From Alicycliphilus denitrificans K601 (lineage in GTDB: Bacteria; Pseudomonadota; Gammaproteobacteria; Burkholderiales; Burkholderiaceae_C), in the NCBI RefSeq assembly GCF_000204645.1, contig NC_015422.1, forward strand, positions 4,851,001-4,915,000: a stretch of DNA of 64,000 nt, given 5' to 3'. The position numbers were made by a program, and so were the translations under genes. This document shows positions 52,944 through 62,610 of this stretch, piece by piece. The notes under the pieces are model-generated. The model was not told the DNA's origin, searched no databases, and was given only the letters and a program-made list of their open reading frames with translations. Each line of letters opens with the position of its first letter. The first letter of the stretch is position 1.

Positions 52944-55493
52944 ATGCCAGACCGACCACCTGCCGCAGCCACCCCCTTGCCAGGCCTGAGCAGCCGCGAG
53001 GCGGCCGAGCTCCTGGCGCGCGACGGCCCCAACCAGCTGCCGGGCAGCACGCCGAAATCCACGGCTGCCATCGTGCGCGAGGTGCTCACCGAGCCCATGT
53101 TCCTGATGCTGCTGGCCGCGGGCGGTATCTACCTGACACTGGGCGACCGGGGCGAGGCGCTGTTCCTGCTCGGCTTCGTGTTCGTGGTCATCGGCATCAC
53201 GCTGGTGCAGGAGCGGCGCACGCAGCGCGCGCTGGAATCGCTGCGCGACCTCTCGGCCCCGCGCGCGCTGGTCCTGCGGGACGGCGCGGAGCAGCACATC
53301 GCCGGGCGCGACGTGGTGTGCGGCGATGTGCTCGTGCTGCACGAGGGCGACCGCATCGCCGCCGATGCCTTGCTGCTGGACGGCCAGCTGGAGGTGGACG
53401 AATCGCTGCTCACGGGCGAGTCCGTGCCCGTGGCCAAGCTGCCCGATGACGCGAGCGGACAGCGCCTGTACGCCAGCACCGTGGTCACGCGCGGCGTGGG
53501 CCTGGCGCGGGTCTGCGCCACGGCGGGCCGCACGGCCGTGGGAAGCATCGGCGCCGACCTGGCCGCCACCGAGGCGCCGCCCTCGCCGCTGCAGCAGCGC
53601 TCGCGCCGCCTGGTGCGCGCCCTGGGGGCGCTGGCGCTGGTGCTGGCCACGGCCCAGGTGCTGCTGGGCTGGTGGTGGAACGGCCGCCCGCTGCTCGACA
53701 GCCTGCTGTCGGGCATCGCCCTGGCCATGGCCCTGCTGCCCGAGGAAATACCGGTAATCCTCACCGTGTTCCTGGCGCTGGGTGCCTGGCGCATCGCGCA
53801 GCTGAAGGTGCTCACGCGGCGCATCACCGCCGTCGAGACCCTGGGCGCCATCACCGTGCTGGCGGTGGACAAGACCGGCACGCTGACCCAGAACCGCATG
53901 GCCGTGGCCGAGCTGGCGACGCCCGCGCTGCACTGGCGTGCCGAGGGCGCCGGCGAGCTGCCCGAGGACTTCCACCGGCTGGTCGAATTCGCCATGCTGG
54001 CCACGCCGGGCGACCCGTTCGACCCCATGGAAAAGGCCATCCAGCAGTTCGGCCATGACTGGCTGCGGGGCACGGAGCATTTGCACGACGGGCGCGAGCC
54101 GGTGTTCGAGTACGCCCTATCGGGCGAGATCCTGGCCATGACGCGCGTGTACGCCACCAGCGCGCCCTACCGGCACCTGCTGGCCACCAAGGGCGCGCCC
54201 GAGGCCGTGGCCGACCTGTGCCACCTGGACGAGGCGCGCCGCACGGCCATACGCGCCCAGGTCGAGGCCCTGGCCGAGAGCGGCCTGCGCGTGCTCGCCG
54301 TGGCGCGCGGGCATTGGGCCGGCGCATCCGGCCAGGCGTTGGCCTGGCCGCCGAGCCAGCACGACTTCGACTTCGAGTTCCTGGGCCTGCTGGCGCTGGC
54401 CGACCCGCCGCGCCCCGAGGTGCCCGAGGCCCTGGCCCAGTGCCGCAGCGCCGGCGTGCGCGTGGTGATGATGACGGGCGACCACCCGGCGACGGCGCGC
54501 GCCATTGCGCGGCAGGTGGGCCTGTCCGACCGCCCCGAGGCGCTGACCGGCGACGAGCTGCAGGCCCTGGACGACACCACACTGCGCGAGCGCCTGCGCC
54601 GCGTGGATCTGTGCGCGCGCCTCAAGCCCGCGCACAAGCTGCGCCTGGTGCAGCTGCTGCGCGCCGACGGCGCCGTGGTCGCCATGACCGGCGACGGCGT
54701 GAACGACGCACCGGCGCTCAAGGCCGCCGACGTGGGCATCGCCATGGGCGAGCGCGGCACCGACGTGGCGCGCGAGGCGGCGGCGCTGGTGCTGCTCAAG
54801 GACAGCTTCGCCCACATCGTCGCCGCCATCCGCCAGGGCAGGCGCATCGACGACAACGTGCGCAAGGCCACGCGCTTCGTGTTCGCCGTGCATATGCCCA
54901 TCGTCGCGCTGGCGCTGGCGCCCACGCTGCTGCACTGGCCCGCGCTGCTGCTGCCGGTGCACATCGTGCTGCTGGAGCTGCTCATCGACCCTGCCTGCTC
55001 CATCGTCTTCGAGGCCGAGCCCGAGGCCGCGGACATCATGCGGCGCCCCGCGCGCCCCGTGGACGACTCGCCCTTCGCACCCGGCGCGCTGCTGCTGCCC
55101 ATGGTGCAGGGCCTGGGGATCGCCGCCGTGCTGCTCGCGGCGCAGGCCTGGCTGCAAGCCCAAGGCTGGAGCGTGGCCCAGGGGCGTGCCGTGGTGCTGG
55201 GCGCCCTGGTGCCGTGCGTGCTGCTGCTCATCCTGGCGCACCGCGACCCGGCGCAGCCGCCATGGCGGCGCGGGCCAACCCCCAACCCCTGGCTGCTGCC
55301 CATGGCGGCGGCCATGGGCCTGCTGCTGGCGGCCGTGCTGATCCTGCCGGGCCTGCGCCAGCTGATGGGCCTGGCCGGCGCGGGCCTGCCGACGCTGGCA
55401 GCGGTCGCCGCCGTGCTGGCGCTGTGCCTGGCCTGGCTGGAGCTGCTGCGCCTTGCCGCCCGCCGCCGGATACGCGCGCGGCCCTGGCGCTGA
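52944..55493 (+). CDS. Cation-transporting P-type ATPase
   Basis: This 849-residue P-type ATPase has VDESLLTGESVPV (actuator), the phosphorylation site DKTGTLTQN, KGAPEAV, MTGDHPAT and MTGDGVNDAP, and M4 motif LLPEEIPVILT, where Ca2+/Mn2+ pumps of the P2 class have PEGLP. About ten membrane helices. There are no N-terminal heavy-metal domains, so it is not a CopA/ZntA type. Ion specificity is unknown. A TATACA -10-like box lies at 52909-52914 in the divergent gap. Confidence 0.9.
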   Translation: MPDRPPAAATPLPGLSSREAAELLARDGPNQLPGSTPKSTAAIVREVLTEPMFLMLLAAGGIYLTLGDRGEALFLLGFVFVVIGITLVQERRTQRALESLRDLSAPRALVLRDGAEQHIAGRDVVCGDVLVLHEGDRIAADALLLDGQLEVDESLLTGESVPVAKLPDDASGQRLYASTVVTRGVGLARVCATAGRTAVGSIGADLAATEAPPSPLQQRSRRLVRALGALALVLATAQVLLGWWWNGRPLLDSLLSGIALAMALLPEEIPVILTVFLALGAWRIAQLKVLTRRITAVETLGAITVLAVDKTGTLTQNRMAVAELATPALHWRAEGAGELPEDFHRLVEFAMLATPGDPFDPMEKAIQQFGHDWLRGTEHLHDGREPVFEYALSGEILAMTRVYATSAPYRHLLATKGAPEAVADLCHLDEARRTAIRAQVEALAESGLRVLAVARGHWAGASGQALAWPPSQHDFDFEFLGLLALADPPRPEVPEALAQCRSAGVRVVMMTGDHPATARAIARQVGLSDRPEALTGDELQALDDTTLRERLRRVDLCARLKPAHKLRLVQLLRADGAVVAMTGDGVNDAPALKAADVGIAMGERGTDVAREAAALVLLKDSFAHIVAAIRQGRRIDDNVRKATRFVFAVHMPIVALALAPTLLHWPALLLPVHIVLLELLIDPACSIVFEAEPEAADIMRRPARPVDDSPFAPGALLLPMVQGLGIAAVLLAAQAWLQAQGWSVAQGRAVVLGALVPCVLLLILAHRDPAQPPWRRGPTPNPWLLPMAAAMGLLLAAVLILPGLRQLMGLAGAGLPTLAAVAAVLALCLAWLELLRLAARRRIRARPWR

Positions 55494-55710
55494 GTCGGCG
55501 TGGCCGCGCACGGACTCCAGCAACAATCGCCTGTTTTCCTGATGAGCGACATGCCTCGGATCAGGCCGCGCCCCCCGCCCCGCCCTCTCCCAGAGGGAGC
55601 AGGAAGCAGGGCCATCGCGGCCGGCCTCCCTTCCCCTTGGGGAAAGAAGGGGCGAGGGAGGGGCCTGCACGGCGCGGAGGTGGCCAGGCGTGTTTCACTG
55701 AATTCCAGGG
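55494..55710. other. Intergenic stretch with GC-rich small dyads
   Basis: No gene was seen in these 217 bases. They contain two short hairpins, CCCTCTcccAGAGGG (near 55582) and TTCCCC-tt-GGGGAA (55629-55642). The first could end transcription of the ATPase gene. The frame of the following pseudogene opens at GTG 55711 or ATG 55720. Confidence 0.5.
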
Positions 55711-56906
55711 GTGCGGGGGATGGGTTGGAGATGGCATGGGCTGGGCGCGCTGGGGGCGGCGCTGTGCAGCGCACAGGCCCTGGCCTGCGAGGGCGCGCAA
55801 TACGTCCGCCTGCGCCAGCCCGTGGAGGTCAGCCCCCAGGAGAAGGCCGAATTCCGGGCGATGGCGCCGCTGCGCGTGCTGTCGTCCGACGCGCCCCCCA
55901 TGGCACGCTACGACCAGCGCAGCAAGGCCTACACCGGCATCAGCGTCGACGTCTGGTGCTTCATCGCCCGGGAACTGGGGCTGCGCTACGAGACCGTCCC
56001 TGGCCTGGACCAGCCCCTGACGGAAAAGCTGCGGCAGGTGCAGCAGGGCCGTGCCGACGTCTTCATGCCGCTGAGCCAGCAGCCCGAGCGGGCGAGGCTG
56101 GGCCTGTTTACCCGGCCGTACTACGAAAGCCACTACGCCGTCATTGCCCGGGCAGCGCATGTTCACCGAAGACCGCTACCGCTACGAATACTTCGACCTG
56201 GAGGTCATCCTCTCCCTGCGCGAGCATCCGCGCGAATACCGGTTCTACTTCAGCCCCTCGCCGCGGCACCAGCGCATCGTGGCGGCGTTCGACCGCTAAC
56301 TGGAGGCCCTGGACGTCTCGGCCTCCATCAGCGCCCACGAGGATGGCGAGCGCGAGTTCATCGGCCGCCACATGGCGCAGAACGGCCAGCGCGCCGTCCT
56401 GCAGACCGCCAGCGTGGCCGCCGCCACCCTGGTGCTGGTGTTCGGCCTGGCATTCATGCGCTACCGGCGCATGGCGCGCCTGCAGCACGCGGGAGCGCCG
56501 CTGAGCGTGCTACTGCTGGACGTGGAGCACTTCAAGTGCGTCAACGACCACTACGGGTACGCCACAGGGGACGACTATCTGCGCGCCATCGCCCAGGTGC
56601 TGCGGAAAACGGTGACCCGGCCCACCGACCTGGCGGCGCGCCATGGCGGCGAGGAGTTCGCCTGCCTGCTGCCCGACACCGCCGCCAGGGACGCGCGCAG
56701 CGTGGCCGAGCGCATCCGCCAGGCAACGGCCCGGCTTGCCCTGCCCAATGCCCTGACCGGGGAGAAAACCCTGACGGTGAGCATCGGCGTCGCCACCCTG
56801 GCGCAGGACCGCGCCAGCGCGCAGGAACTGCTGCAGCAGGCCGACGCGCTAACTCTACGCGGCCGAACGCGCGGGGCGCAACCGCGTCCAGGCCGTCGAG
56901 CTCTAA
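55711..56906 (+). pseudogene. Broken diguanylate cyclase with periplasmic binding-protein sensor
   Basis: The first frame encodes a signal peptide and an SBP-like sensor start (MAPLRVLSSDAPPMARYDQ, GISVDVWCFIARELGLRYE, GRADVFMPLSQ) up to YYESHYAVIAR near 56150. The homology then shifts by one base to MFTEDRYRYEYFDLEVILSL, meets an in-frame TAA at 56297-56299, and goes on through a membrane helix (about 56395-56455) into a GGDEF domain (LLLDVEHFKCVNDHYGYATGDD, GGEEF). A third change of frame near 56850 is needed to reach LYAAERAGRNRVQAVEL and TAA 56904-56906. Part of the sensor is also missing. At least three lesions make it non-functional, though the GGDEF half could still be made from ATG 56372. 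Confidence 0.85.
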
Positions 56907-56983
56907 GAACTCGTTCGAAGCCGGAAGCTCCCAAGGCCTGGGGAGTTCCCGATACATATGCGCGTTTCCTCGCGGTCCTTGGG

Positions 56984-58078
56984 TCATGCCGTGACGAACG
57001 CGCCCAGGCGCCTCCAGGCCGCCTGCATCTCGGAAACCAGTTGCTCCATCTGCGCGGCTACCGTCGTTTCGCGCGTGATGCCGAAGACGCTCTGGCCCGC
57101 TGCCTCGTAGATCAACGCGGCATCGCCGTGTTCATGGATCGATGCGAACACATCCCCCGTCAGCACCTGCTGGTAGGGCATGCCCAGCGGAGCAGGCGCC
57201 TGGGGCTCGTCCCAGGCATCGATCCACGCGCTGCGCACCACCCGGCAGGGCTTGCCGCTGTGGGCGCGCGAGATCACCGTGTCATCGCTGCCGCTGTCGA
57301 TCAGGCGCCGCATCAGGGCGGGAGGGGTATGGTTTTCGCGCGCCGCCATCCACAGCGTTCCGAGCCACGCCCCTTGCGCGCCCGCGCCGATGCAGCCCAG
57401 CACCTGGGCGCCCGTGGCAATGCCGCCCGCAGCCAGCACCGGCTTGCCTTGCGCGGCATCCACGATCTGCGGCAGCAGCGACAGCGTGCCGATCGGCCCC
57501 GTGTGCCCGCCCGCGTCGTAGCCCTGTGCCACGAGCACATCCACCCCCATGTCCAGGGCCTTGCGCGCATGCCGCACGGTGCCCACGAGCGACATGGTCA
57601 GCTTGCCGCGGCTGCGCGCCTGCGCAATGAGGCTGGCGCGCAGGCCGATGGCCGTGACCACCGCACGGGCGTTGGATTGCAGCACCGCATCGATCTGCGC
57701 CTGGAACAGCGCCTCGGAACGTGCATGGGTGATGAAGAAGCTCGGCGCACCGGGCGGCTTGACGGCGAAGCGCGCGCGCAGGCCCTCCACGAAGGCCACG
57801 TGCTCCGGCGGCAGCGCCGCCTTCAGGCCGCGCGGATCGGCCTGCTGCGGCACCTTGGCAGGGAGCATGAGGTCGATACCATAGGGCCGCCCGTCCAGGC
57901 GGCGCTCCACCGCCTCGACGATGGCCGGGATCTGCCCGGGCGCGTCGCGTCCGAGCCCCAGCACGGGAAAGCCCCCTGCCTCGGCGATGGCCACCACCAC
58001 GTCGGGCTCGTGCGAGAAACCGAAGATGGGGTGACGGATGCCCAGGGTGTCGCAGATCGGGGTGCGCAACGCGGCCAT
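56984..58078 (-). CDS. Nitronate monooxygenase / 2-nitropropane dioxygenase family
   Basis: The 364-residue protein has the FMN-binding TIM barrel of this family: PIFGFSHEPDVVVAIAEAGGFPVLG, VDVLVAQGYDAGGHTG (phosphate and catalytic-His region) and VLAAGGIATGAQVLGCIGAGAQGAWLGT. Such enzymes oxidise alkyl nitronates, but many members in acid-degradation clusters act as enoyl reductases or unknown FMN oxidoreductases. It begins one base after the Bug gene's stop on the minus strand, so it is in the same operon. Confidence 0.88.
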   Translation of the reverse strand: MAALRTPICDTLGIRHPIFGFSHEPDVVVAIAEAGGFPVLGLGRDAPGQIPAIVEAVERRLDGRPYGIDLMLPAKVPQQADPRGLKAALPPEHVAFVEGLRARFAVKPPGAPSFFITHARSEALFQAQIDAVLQSNARAVVTAIGLRASLIAQARSRGKLTMSLVGTVRHARKALDMGVDVLVAQGYDAGGHTGPIGTLSLLPQIVDAAQGKPVLAAGGIATGAQVLGCIGAGAQGAWLGTLWMAARENHTPPALMRRLIDSGSDDTVISRAHSGKPCRVVRSAWIDAWDEPQAPAPLGMPYQQVLTGDVFASIHEHGDAALIYEAAGQSVFGITRETTVAAQMEQLVSEMQAAWRRLGAFVTA

Positions 58079-58079
58079 G

Positions 58080-59051
58080 TCAGTTCGCCTCGATGCCGGC
58101 CTGCTTGATGACCCGGCTCCACTTCTCGTATTCCCTGGCCACGAAGGCGTCGAACTGCGCGGGCGTCTGCAATGCCAGCTCCATGCCCAGGGAGGCGAAC
58201 TTGGCCTGCACGTCCGGCTGCGCCACCACCCGCTCCACGTCCGCCGCCAGCTTCTGCAGCACCGGCGCCGGCGTGTTGGCGGGAGCCACCAGGCCGAACC
58301 ACGTGCCGACTTCGTAGTTGGGCAGGTTTGCCGACTCGGCCACCGTCGGCAGATCCGGCAGCGCGCTCGCGCGCTTGGCCGTGGTGACCGCGAGCGCGCG
58401 CAGCTTGCCGCTCTTGGCATGCGGCATCGCCAGCGCCGCGGTCAGAGGCATCATGGCCACGCGGCCGCCCAGCAGGTCGTTGAGCGCGTCCGTCTGTCCC
58501 TTGTAGGGCACGTGGGTCAGCTTGATGTGGGCCTCCTGCGCCAGCAGTTCGCCCGACAGGTGGTTGGAAGTGCCCAGGCCCGCCGTCGCATAGGTCAGCG
58601 GCGGGTCGCTCTTCCTCGCCAGCTCCACCAGCTGCGCCATGGTGCTGGCCTGCACGCTGGGATGCACCACGATCACGTTGGGCACGATGCCGAAGCCGGC
58701 GATCGCCTTGAAGTCGCGCACGGGGTTCCATGTCACCTTTTGCAGGCTGGGCCCCACGGCGTGGCTCGGGCTCACGAGCAGCAGCGTGTAGCCGTCGGCC
58801 GGCGCCTTGGCCACGAAATCGGTGCCGATGGCGCCCCCTGCGCCGGTCTTGTTCTCCACGATGAACGGCTGCCCGTTCATCGTGGAGAGCTTGTCCCCGA
58901 CCAGGCGCGCCACCGAGTCCACGATGCCGCCCGCGGAGAACGGCACGATGATCCTGACCGGCTTGGCCGGATAGGCGGCTTGCGCATGGGCTGCAGCCAA
59001 CGGGGTCGCAGACAGGACTGCCGCCCAGGCCAGGCGGATGAACTTCTTCAT
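58080..59051 (-). CDS. Bug (TctC-type) periplasmic solute receptor
   Basis: This 323-residue protein has a signal peptide (MKKFIRLAWAAVLSATPLAAAHA) then YPAKPVRIIVPFSAGGIVDSVAR and the loop LTHVPYKGQTDALND. AAGGAG precedes the ATG. It lies between the acyl-CoA dehydrogenase gene and the nitronate monooxygenase gene on the minus strand. This is the sixth Bug gene in the window. Confidence 0.93.
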   Translation of the reverse strand: MKKFIRLAWAAVLSATPLAAAHAQAAYPAKPVRIIVPFSAGGIVDSVARLVGDKLSTMNGQPFIVENKTGAGGAIGTDFVAKAPADGYTLLLVSPSHAVGPSLQKVTWNPVRDFKAIAGFGIVPNVIVVHPSVQASTMAQLVELARKSDPPLTYATAGLGTSNHLSGELLAQEAHIKLTHVPYKGQTDALNDLLGGRVAMMPLTAALAMPHAKSGKLRALAVTTAKRASALPDLPTVAESANLPNYEVGTWFGLVAPANTPAPVLQKLAADVERVVAQPDVQAKFASLGMELALQTPAQFDAFVAREYEKWSRVIKQAGIEAN

Positions 59052-59080
59052 GGTTGTCTCCTTGTAGTGGTGATGAAGGG

Positions 59081-60235
59081 TCAGGCGGCCGCGGCGGCCA
59101 TGGTGCGTTTGGCGATGTTGGTCAGGTGGATCTGACTGGTGCCCTCGTACAGGCGGAACAGGCGCACGTCGCGGTAGAACCGCTCCGCCACGTTGTCTGC
59201 GATGTAGCCGCTGCCACCGAACAGCTGCACCGCGCGGTCCGCGACGCGGCCGCACATCTCGGAGGCAAACAGCTTGCACATGGAGGCTTCCATGGTCACG
59301 TCGGCGCCGGCGTCGCGCTTGCGCGCGGTCTCCAGCACCAAGGCGCGCGCGGCGTGGACCTCGGTGTTGCTCTCGGCGATCATCTGCTGCACCAGCTGGA
59401 ACTCGCCCACGGGCTGGCCGAACTGCCGGCGCGTCTGCGCGCGGCGCACCATTTCGTCCACCAGCCGTATCGCGGGGCCCACGCACAGGCCGGCAAGGTT
59501 GATGCGCTGCTTGTTGAGTGCCTTCATCGCCGTCTTGAAGCCCTGCCCCTCCACGCCGCCCACGATGGCGCTTTCATGCACGCGCACCTGGTCCAGCACC
59601 ACCTCGCCCACGGGCGATCCGTGCTGGCCCATCTTGCGATAGGCCGGCGGCGTGCTCAGGCCGGGCGCACCCCGCTCCACCAGGAAGGCCGTGACGCCGC
59701 GCGCGCCCTTGGACTGAGGATCGGTGCGCGCGAACACCGTGAACAGGTTGGCAATGGGCGCGTTGGTGATGAAGCACTTGCTCCCCGTGATCACGTAATG
59801 GTCGCCGTCGCGCACCGCCGTGGTCCGCAGCGCCGTGGCGTCCGAGCCTGCGTCGGGCTCTGTCAAGGCGAAGCAGCCGGTCACCTCGCCGCTGGCGAGC
59901 AGGGGCAGATAGCGGCGCTTCTGCTCGGGCGTGCCGTCCACCACCAGCGATTCGGACGCGATGCCCGTGTTGCCCCCGAAGCGCGCCCGGAAGGTGGTGG
60001 CGACCTGCGACACCTCGATGTTCACCAGCGCCAGTTCCTCCGTGGTGAGGCCCGCGCCGCCGTACTCCTCGGGGATGCTGTGGCCGAACAGGCCCAACTC
60101 GCGCATGCGCTGCACCACGGGTTCGGGAATCTCGTCCGCCGCGTCCACCTGCGCCTCGATGGGCAGGCATTCGGTGCGGAGGAATGTGCGGATCTCCTGG
60201 AGCATCGTTCCCAGTTGCTTGGCATCTCTGATCAT
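59081..60235 (-). CDS. Acyl-CoA dehydrogenase
   Basis: The 384-residue flavoenzyme has ACAD signatures: CFALTEPDAGSDATALRTTAVRDGDHYVITGSKCFITNA, LQVRQ-type segment replaced by RRQFGQPVGEFQLVQQMIAES, and the C-terminal YEGTSQIHLTNIAKRTM. It makes a trans-2-enoyl-CoA with electrons going to ETF. First gene of the minus-strand unit ACAD, Bug, nitronate monooxygenase, and 18 bases from the end of the IclR gene on the same strand. Confidence 0.92.
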   Translation of the reverse strand: MIRDAKQLGTMLQEIRTFLRTECLPIEAQVDAADEIPEPVVQRMRELGLFGHSIPEEYGGAGLTTEELALVNIEVSQVATTFRARFGGNTGIASESLVVDGTPEQKRRYLPLLASGEVTGCFALTEPDAGSDATALRTTAVRDGDHYVITGSKCFITNAPIANLFTVFARTDPQSKGARGVTAFLVERGAPGLSTPPAYRKMGQHGSPVGEVVLDQVRVHESAIVGGVEGQGFKTAMKALNKQRINLAGLCVGPAIRLVDEMVRRAQTRRQFGQPVGEFQLVQQMIAESNTEVHAARALVLETARKRDAGADVTMEASMCKLFASEMCGRVADRAVQLFGGSGYIADNVAERFYRDVRLFRLYEGTSQIHLTNIAKRTMAAAAA

Positions 60236-60253
60236 GGTTTTCCTCGTAAGTGA

Positions 60254-61063
60254 CTAGCGCAGCCCTTGGGCGATTTCGAGTTGGTGCACGGCTTCCTTGA
60301 GCAGCGGGGCCACTTCCCGGCCGAGCCGCTCGCGCGGCGCGCGATGCGCGCTGATCGTGCAGTTGAGCGCCAGCGGGGAGTCGCCCAGCGTGGTGCGCAC
60401 CGGCACCGCGATGGCGTGGATTTCCTTGCGCCAGTCGCCCTTGGAATGGCAGTAGCCATGCGCGGCAAACCGCTTCCTGTCGGCCTCCCAGAGCGGCCGG
60501 TATTGTTCGAACTCCGCGCGGTTCTTCACCTTCAGGAAGTTCAGGATGGCCGTCTGCTGCGCGGCGGTACAGCCCAGGATGAGCGCGCGCCCCATGGCAC
60601 AGGGCAGCAGCGGGCGCGTGGTGCCGATGTCGGGCAGGTGCTGGTTGGTGGAGTCCGCGCGCACGGAGTCGATGTAGACGAGCTGGTCGCGGTCACGCAC
60701 GCCCAGATTGACGGTGCACCCTGTCGTGCGCGCCAGCGATTCCATGAGCGGCTTGGCCAGCTGGCGCACCTGCATGCTCGCGAGCAGAGGGTGTGCCAGC
60801 GACAGCACGCCCGGCCCCAGGCGGTACTTCTGCCCGTGGGCATCGCGGCTCAGGTAGCCCAGCAGGGTGAGCGTGTACGTCAATCGGGAGACCGTCGGCT
60901 TGGGCAGGCCGGTACGGTCCGCGATCTCGCGGTTGCCCAGCAAGGGCGTGGCGGCCGTGAAGGCGCGCAGCACCTCCAGGCCGCGCGCCAAGTTCATGGA
61001 GAACTGGCGGTCGGCGGACAGATCGTGCGGGTTGACGAGCCCGGGGAGCGGAATGGGGTTCAA
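60254..61063 (-). CDS. IclR-family transcriptional regulator
   Basis: The 269-residue protein has an IclR winged helix (LEVLRAFTAATPLLGNREIADRTGLPKPTVSRLTYTLTLLGYL) and an effector domain of the PcaR/PobR-like kind (RPLLPCAMGRALILGCT, EIHAIAVPV). The frame opens at TTG 61063; ATG 60997 (MNLARGLEVLRAF) is the next candidate but is short before the HTH. It is divergent from the CaiB gene and upstream of the ACAD operon, so it may control both directions. Confidence 0.9.
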   Translation of the reverse strand: MNPIPLPGLVNPHDLSADRQFSMNLARGLEVLRAFTAATPLLGNREIADRTGLPKPTVSRLTYTLTLLGYLSRDAHGQKYRLGPGVLSLAHPLLASMQVRQLAKPLMESLARTTGCTVNLGVRDRDQLVYIDSVRADSTNQHLPDIGTTRPLLPCAMGRALILGCTAAQQTAILNFLKVKNRAEFEQYRPLWEADRKRFAAHGYCHSKGDWRKEIHAIAVPVRTTLGDSPLALNCTISAHRAPRERLGREVAPLLKEAVHQLEIAQGLR

Positions 61064-61381
61064 GGTGCGAGCCTTTGGTCAGAGCGTGTGAATGAATTCG
61101 GCGTGGCCGAGCAGCGCATCGAAACGCGGCCCATCAATGCGCAAAGCGCAGCCATAGCTCGGGCTATGGCGAGCATTTGCAACGCAGAGGGGGCGTGTTT
61201 TGGCGTGATGAGCGGGCATGGTGGATTCGTTCACACGTTCTCAGGAGGCGCCATGATTCGGCGCGGCCCCGCGAGCGTCAACAGGATCGCGCCCATGGTT
61301 CGCTGTGCAAAACATAGTCTTGCCGGGCTCCGGGCGGGCTGGCACAAACACAGTCCCCTGAACGCCTCTTCACGTGTTTGC
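61064..61381. other. Divergent intergenic region, no gene, carries a palindromic repeat
   Basis: 318 bases separate the IclR and CaiB genes. About half is a quasi-palindromic element (61082-61241). The rest (61242-61381) should contain the CaiB promoter; no clear -10/-35 pair or dyad was found. Confidence 0.6.
61082..61241. repeat. About 160-bp quasi-palindromic MITE-like element
   Basis: The ends AGCGTGTGAATGAATTC (61083-61099) and GGATTCGTTCACACGTT (61223-61239) pair with a few mismatches. The centre is the perfect hairpin GCCATAGC-tcgg-GCTATGGC (61151-61170), flanked by GCAAA / TTTGC. The bases between are also roughly symmetric. This suggests a non-autonomous mobile repeat. No target duplication was seen. 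Confidence 0.6.
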
Positions 61382-62593
61382 ATGACCTCTTCTTCCTCGA
61401 CCACGGGCGCCCTGGCCGGCGTGCGCATCCTCGACATGGCCACCGTGCTGGCGGCCCCCAGCGGCGCCACGCTGTGCGCCGACCACGGCGCGGACGTCGT
61501 GAAACTGGAGCTGCCCGACGGCAGCGACGCGCTGCGCCACATGCAGCCCATCCGGGACGGCTCTCCGCTGTGGTGGAAGGTGGCCAACCGCGGAAAGCGC
61601 GGCATCACGCTGGACGTGCGCAAGCCGCGCGGGCGCGCGTTGCTGCTCTCCATGCTCCCCCGCTTCGACGTGCTGGTGGAAAACTTCCGCAGCGGCAGCA
61701 TGGACCGCTGGGGGCTGGACATCGCCACCCTGCACCAGGCCAACCCGCGCCTGATCGTCGTGCGCCTCACGGGCTTCGGGCAGACCGGCCCGTACCGCGC
61801 CCGCGCCGGTTTCGCGCGCGTGTTCGAGGCCATGAGCGGCTTCACCAATCTCACGGGCGAGGCCGGCCGCGCCCCCCTGCACAGCAATTTTCCGGTGGGC
61901 GATGCGGTCGCCGGCGTGTTCTGTGCCTTCTCCATCGCCGCCGAGATCGCACGCCTGCGCGCAGACTCTGAAGCCCTCGGATGCGAAGTGGACCTGTCCG
62001 CGACGGAGGCGCTGTTCCGCCTGCTGGACCCGCTGGCCGTGGAGCATGAGCAACTGGGGCAGGTACGGCACGCCGTGGGCAACCGCACCACCTACACGGC
62101 GCCGTCCAACATGTATCAGAGCCAGGACGGCACCTACTTCTCGATGGTCGCTTCCTCGCAGGCGATCTTCGTGCGCCTGTGCCAGGCGCTGGGCCGGCCC
62201 GAGTGGCTCGCGGATCCGCGCTTTTGCACCGCGACGCTGCGCATCGTCCACCTGGACGCGCTCGACAACGGTATCGCCGAGTGGTTCCGCCAGCGGCCGT
62301 TCGCGGACATCGCGGCGCTGCTGGAGCAGTACGAAATTCCCTTCAGCAAGGTCTACGACATCCGCGACATCGCGGCCGACCCGCACTTCCAGGCGCGCGG
62401 CGCCATCATCCGCCTGCCCGATCCGGAGTACGGCAGCCTGCCTGCCCCCTGCATCGTGCCGCGCGTTCCCGGGCGCGACATGCCCACGCCGCGCACCGGC
62501 CCGGCAGTCGGTGAGCACAACGCGCAGGTGTATGCGCAGTTCGGGCTCTCCGATGCCGACCTGGCCGATCTGCGCGCCGAAGGCGTGATCTGA
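61382..62593 (+). CDS. CaiB/BaiF family III CoA-transferase
   Basis: This 403-residue protein has the family start GVRILDMATVLAAPSGATLCADHGADVVKLE, VENFRSGSMDRWGLD and the catalytic aspartate Asp174 in NFPVGDAVAG. It moves CoA between acids. It is followed 17 bases later by an AcuI-type oxidoreductase, forming a plus-strand operon divergent from the IclR and ACAD genes. The joint set suggests activation (CaiB), oxidation (ACAD) and reduction (AcuI) of the same CoA ester. Confidence 0.9.
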   Translation: MTSSSSTTGALAGVRILDMATVLAAPSGATLCADHGADVVKLELPDGSDALRHMQPIRDGSPLWWKVANRGKRGITLDVRKPRGRALLLSMLPRFDVLVENFRSGSMDRWGLDIATLHQANPRLIVVRLTGFGQTGPYRARAGFARVFEAMSGFTNLTGEAGRAPLHSNFPVGDAVAGVFCAFSIAAEIARLRADSEALGCEVDLSATEALFRLLDPLAVEHEQLGQVRHAVGNRTTYTAPSNMYQSQDGTYFSMVASSQAIFVRLCQALGRPEWLADPRFCTATLRIVHLDALDNGIAEWFRQRPFADIAALLEQYEIPFSKVYDIRDIAADPHFQARGAIIRLPDPEYGSLPAPCIVPRVPGRDMPTPRTGPAVGEHNAQVYAQFGLSDADLADLRAEGVI

Positions 62594-62610
62594 CCGCGAG
62601 GAGTCCACCC

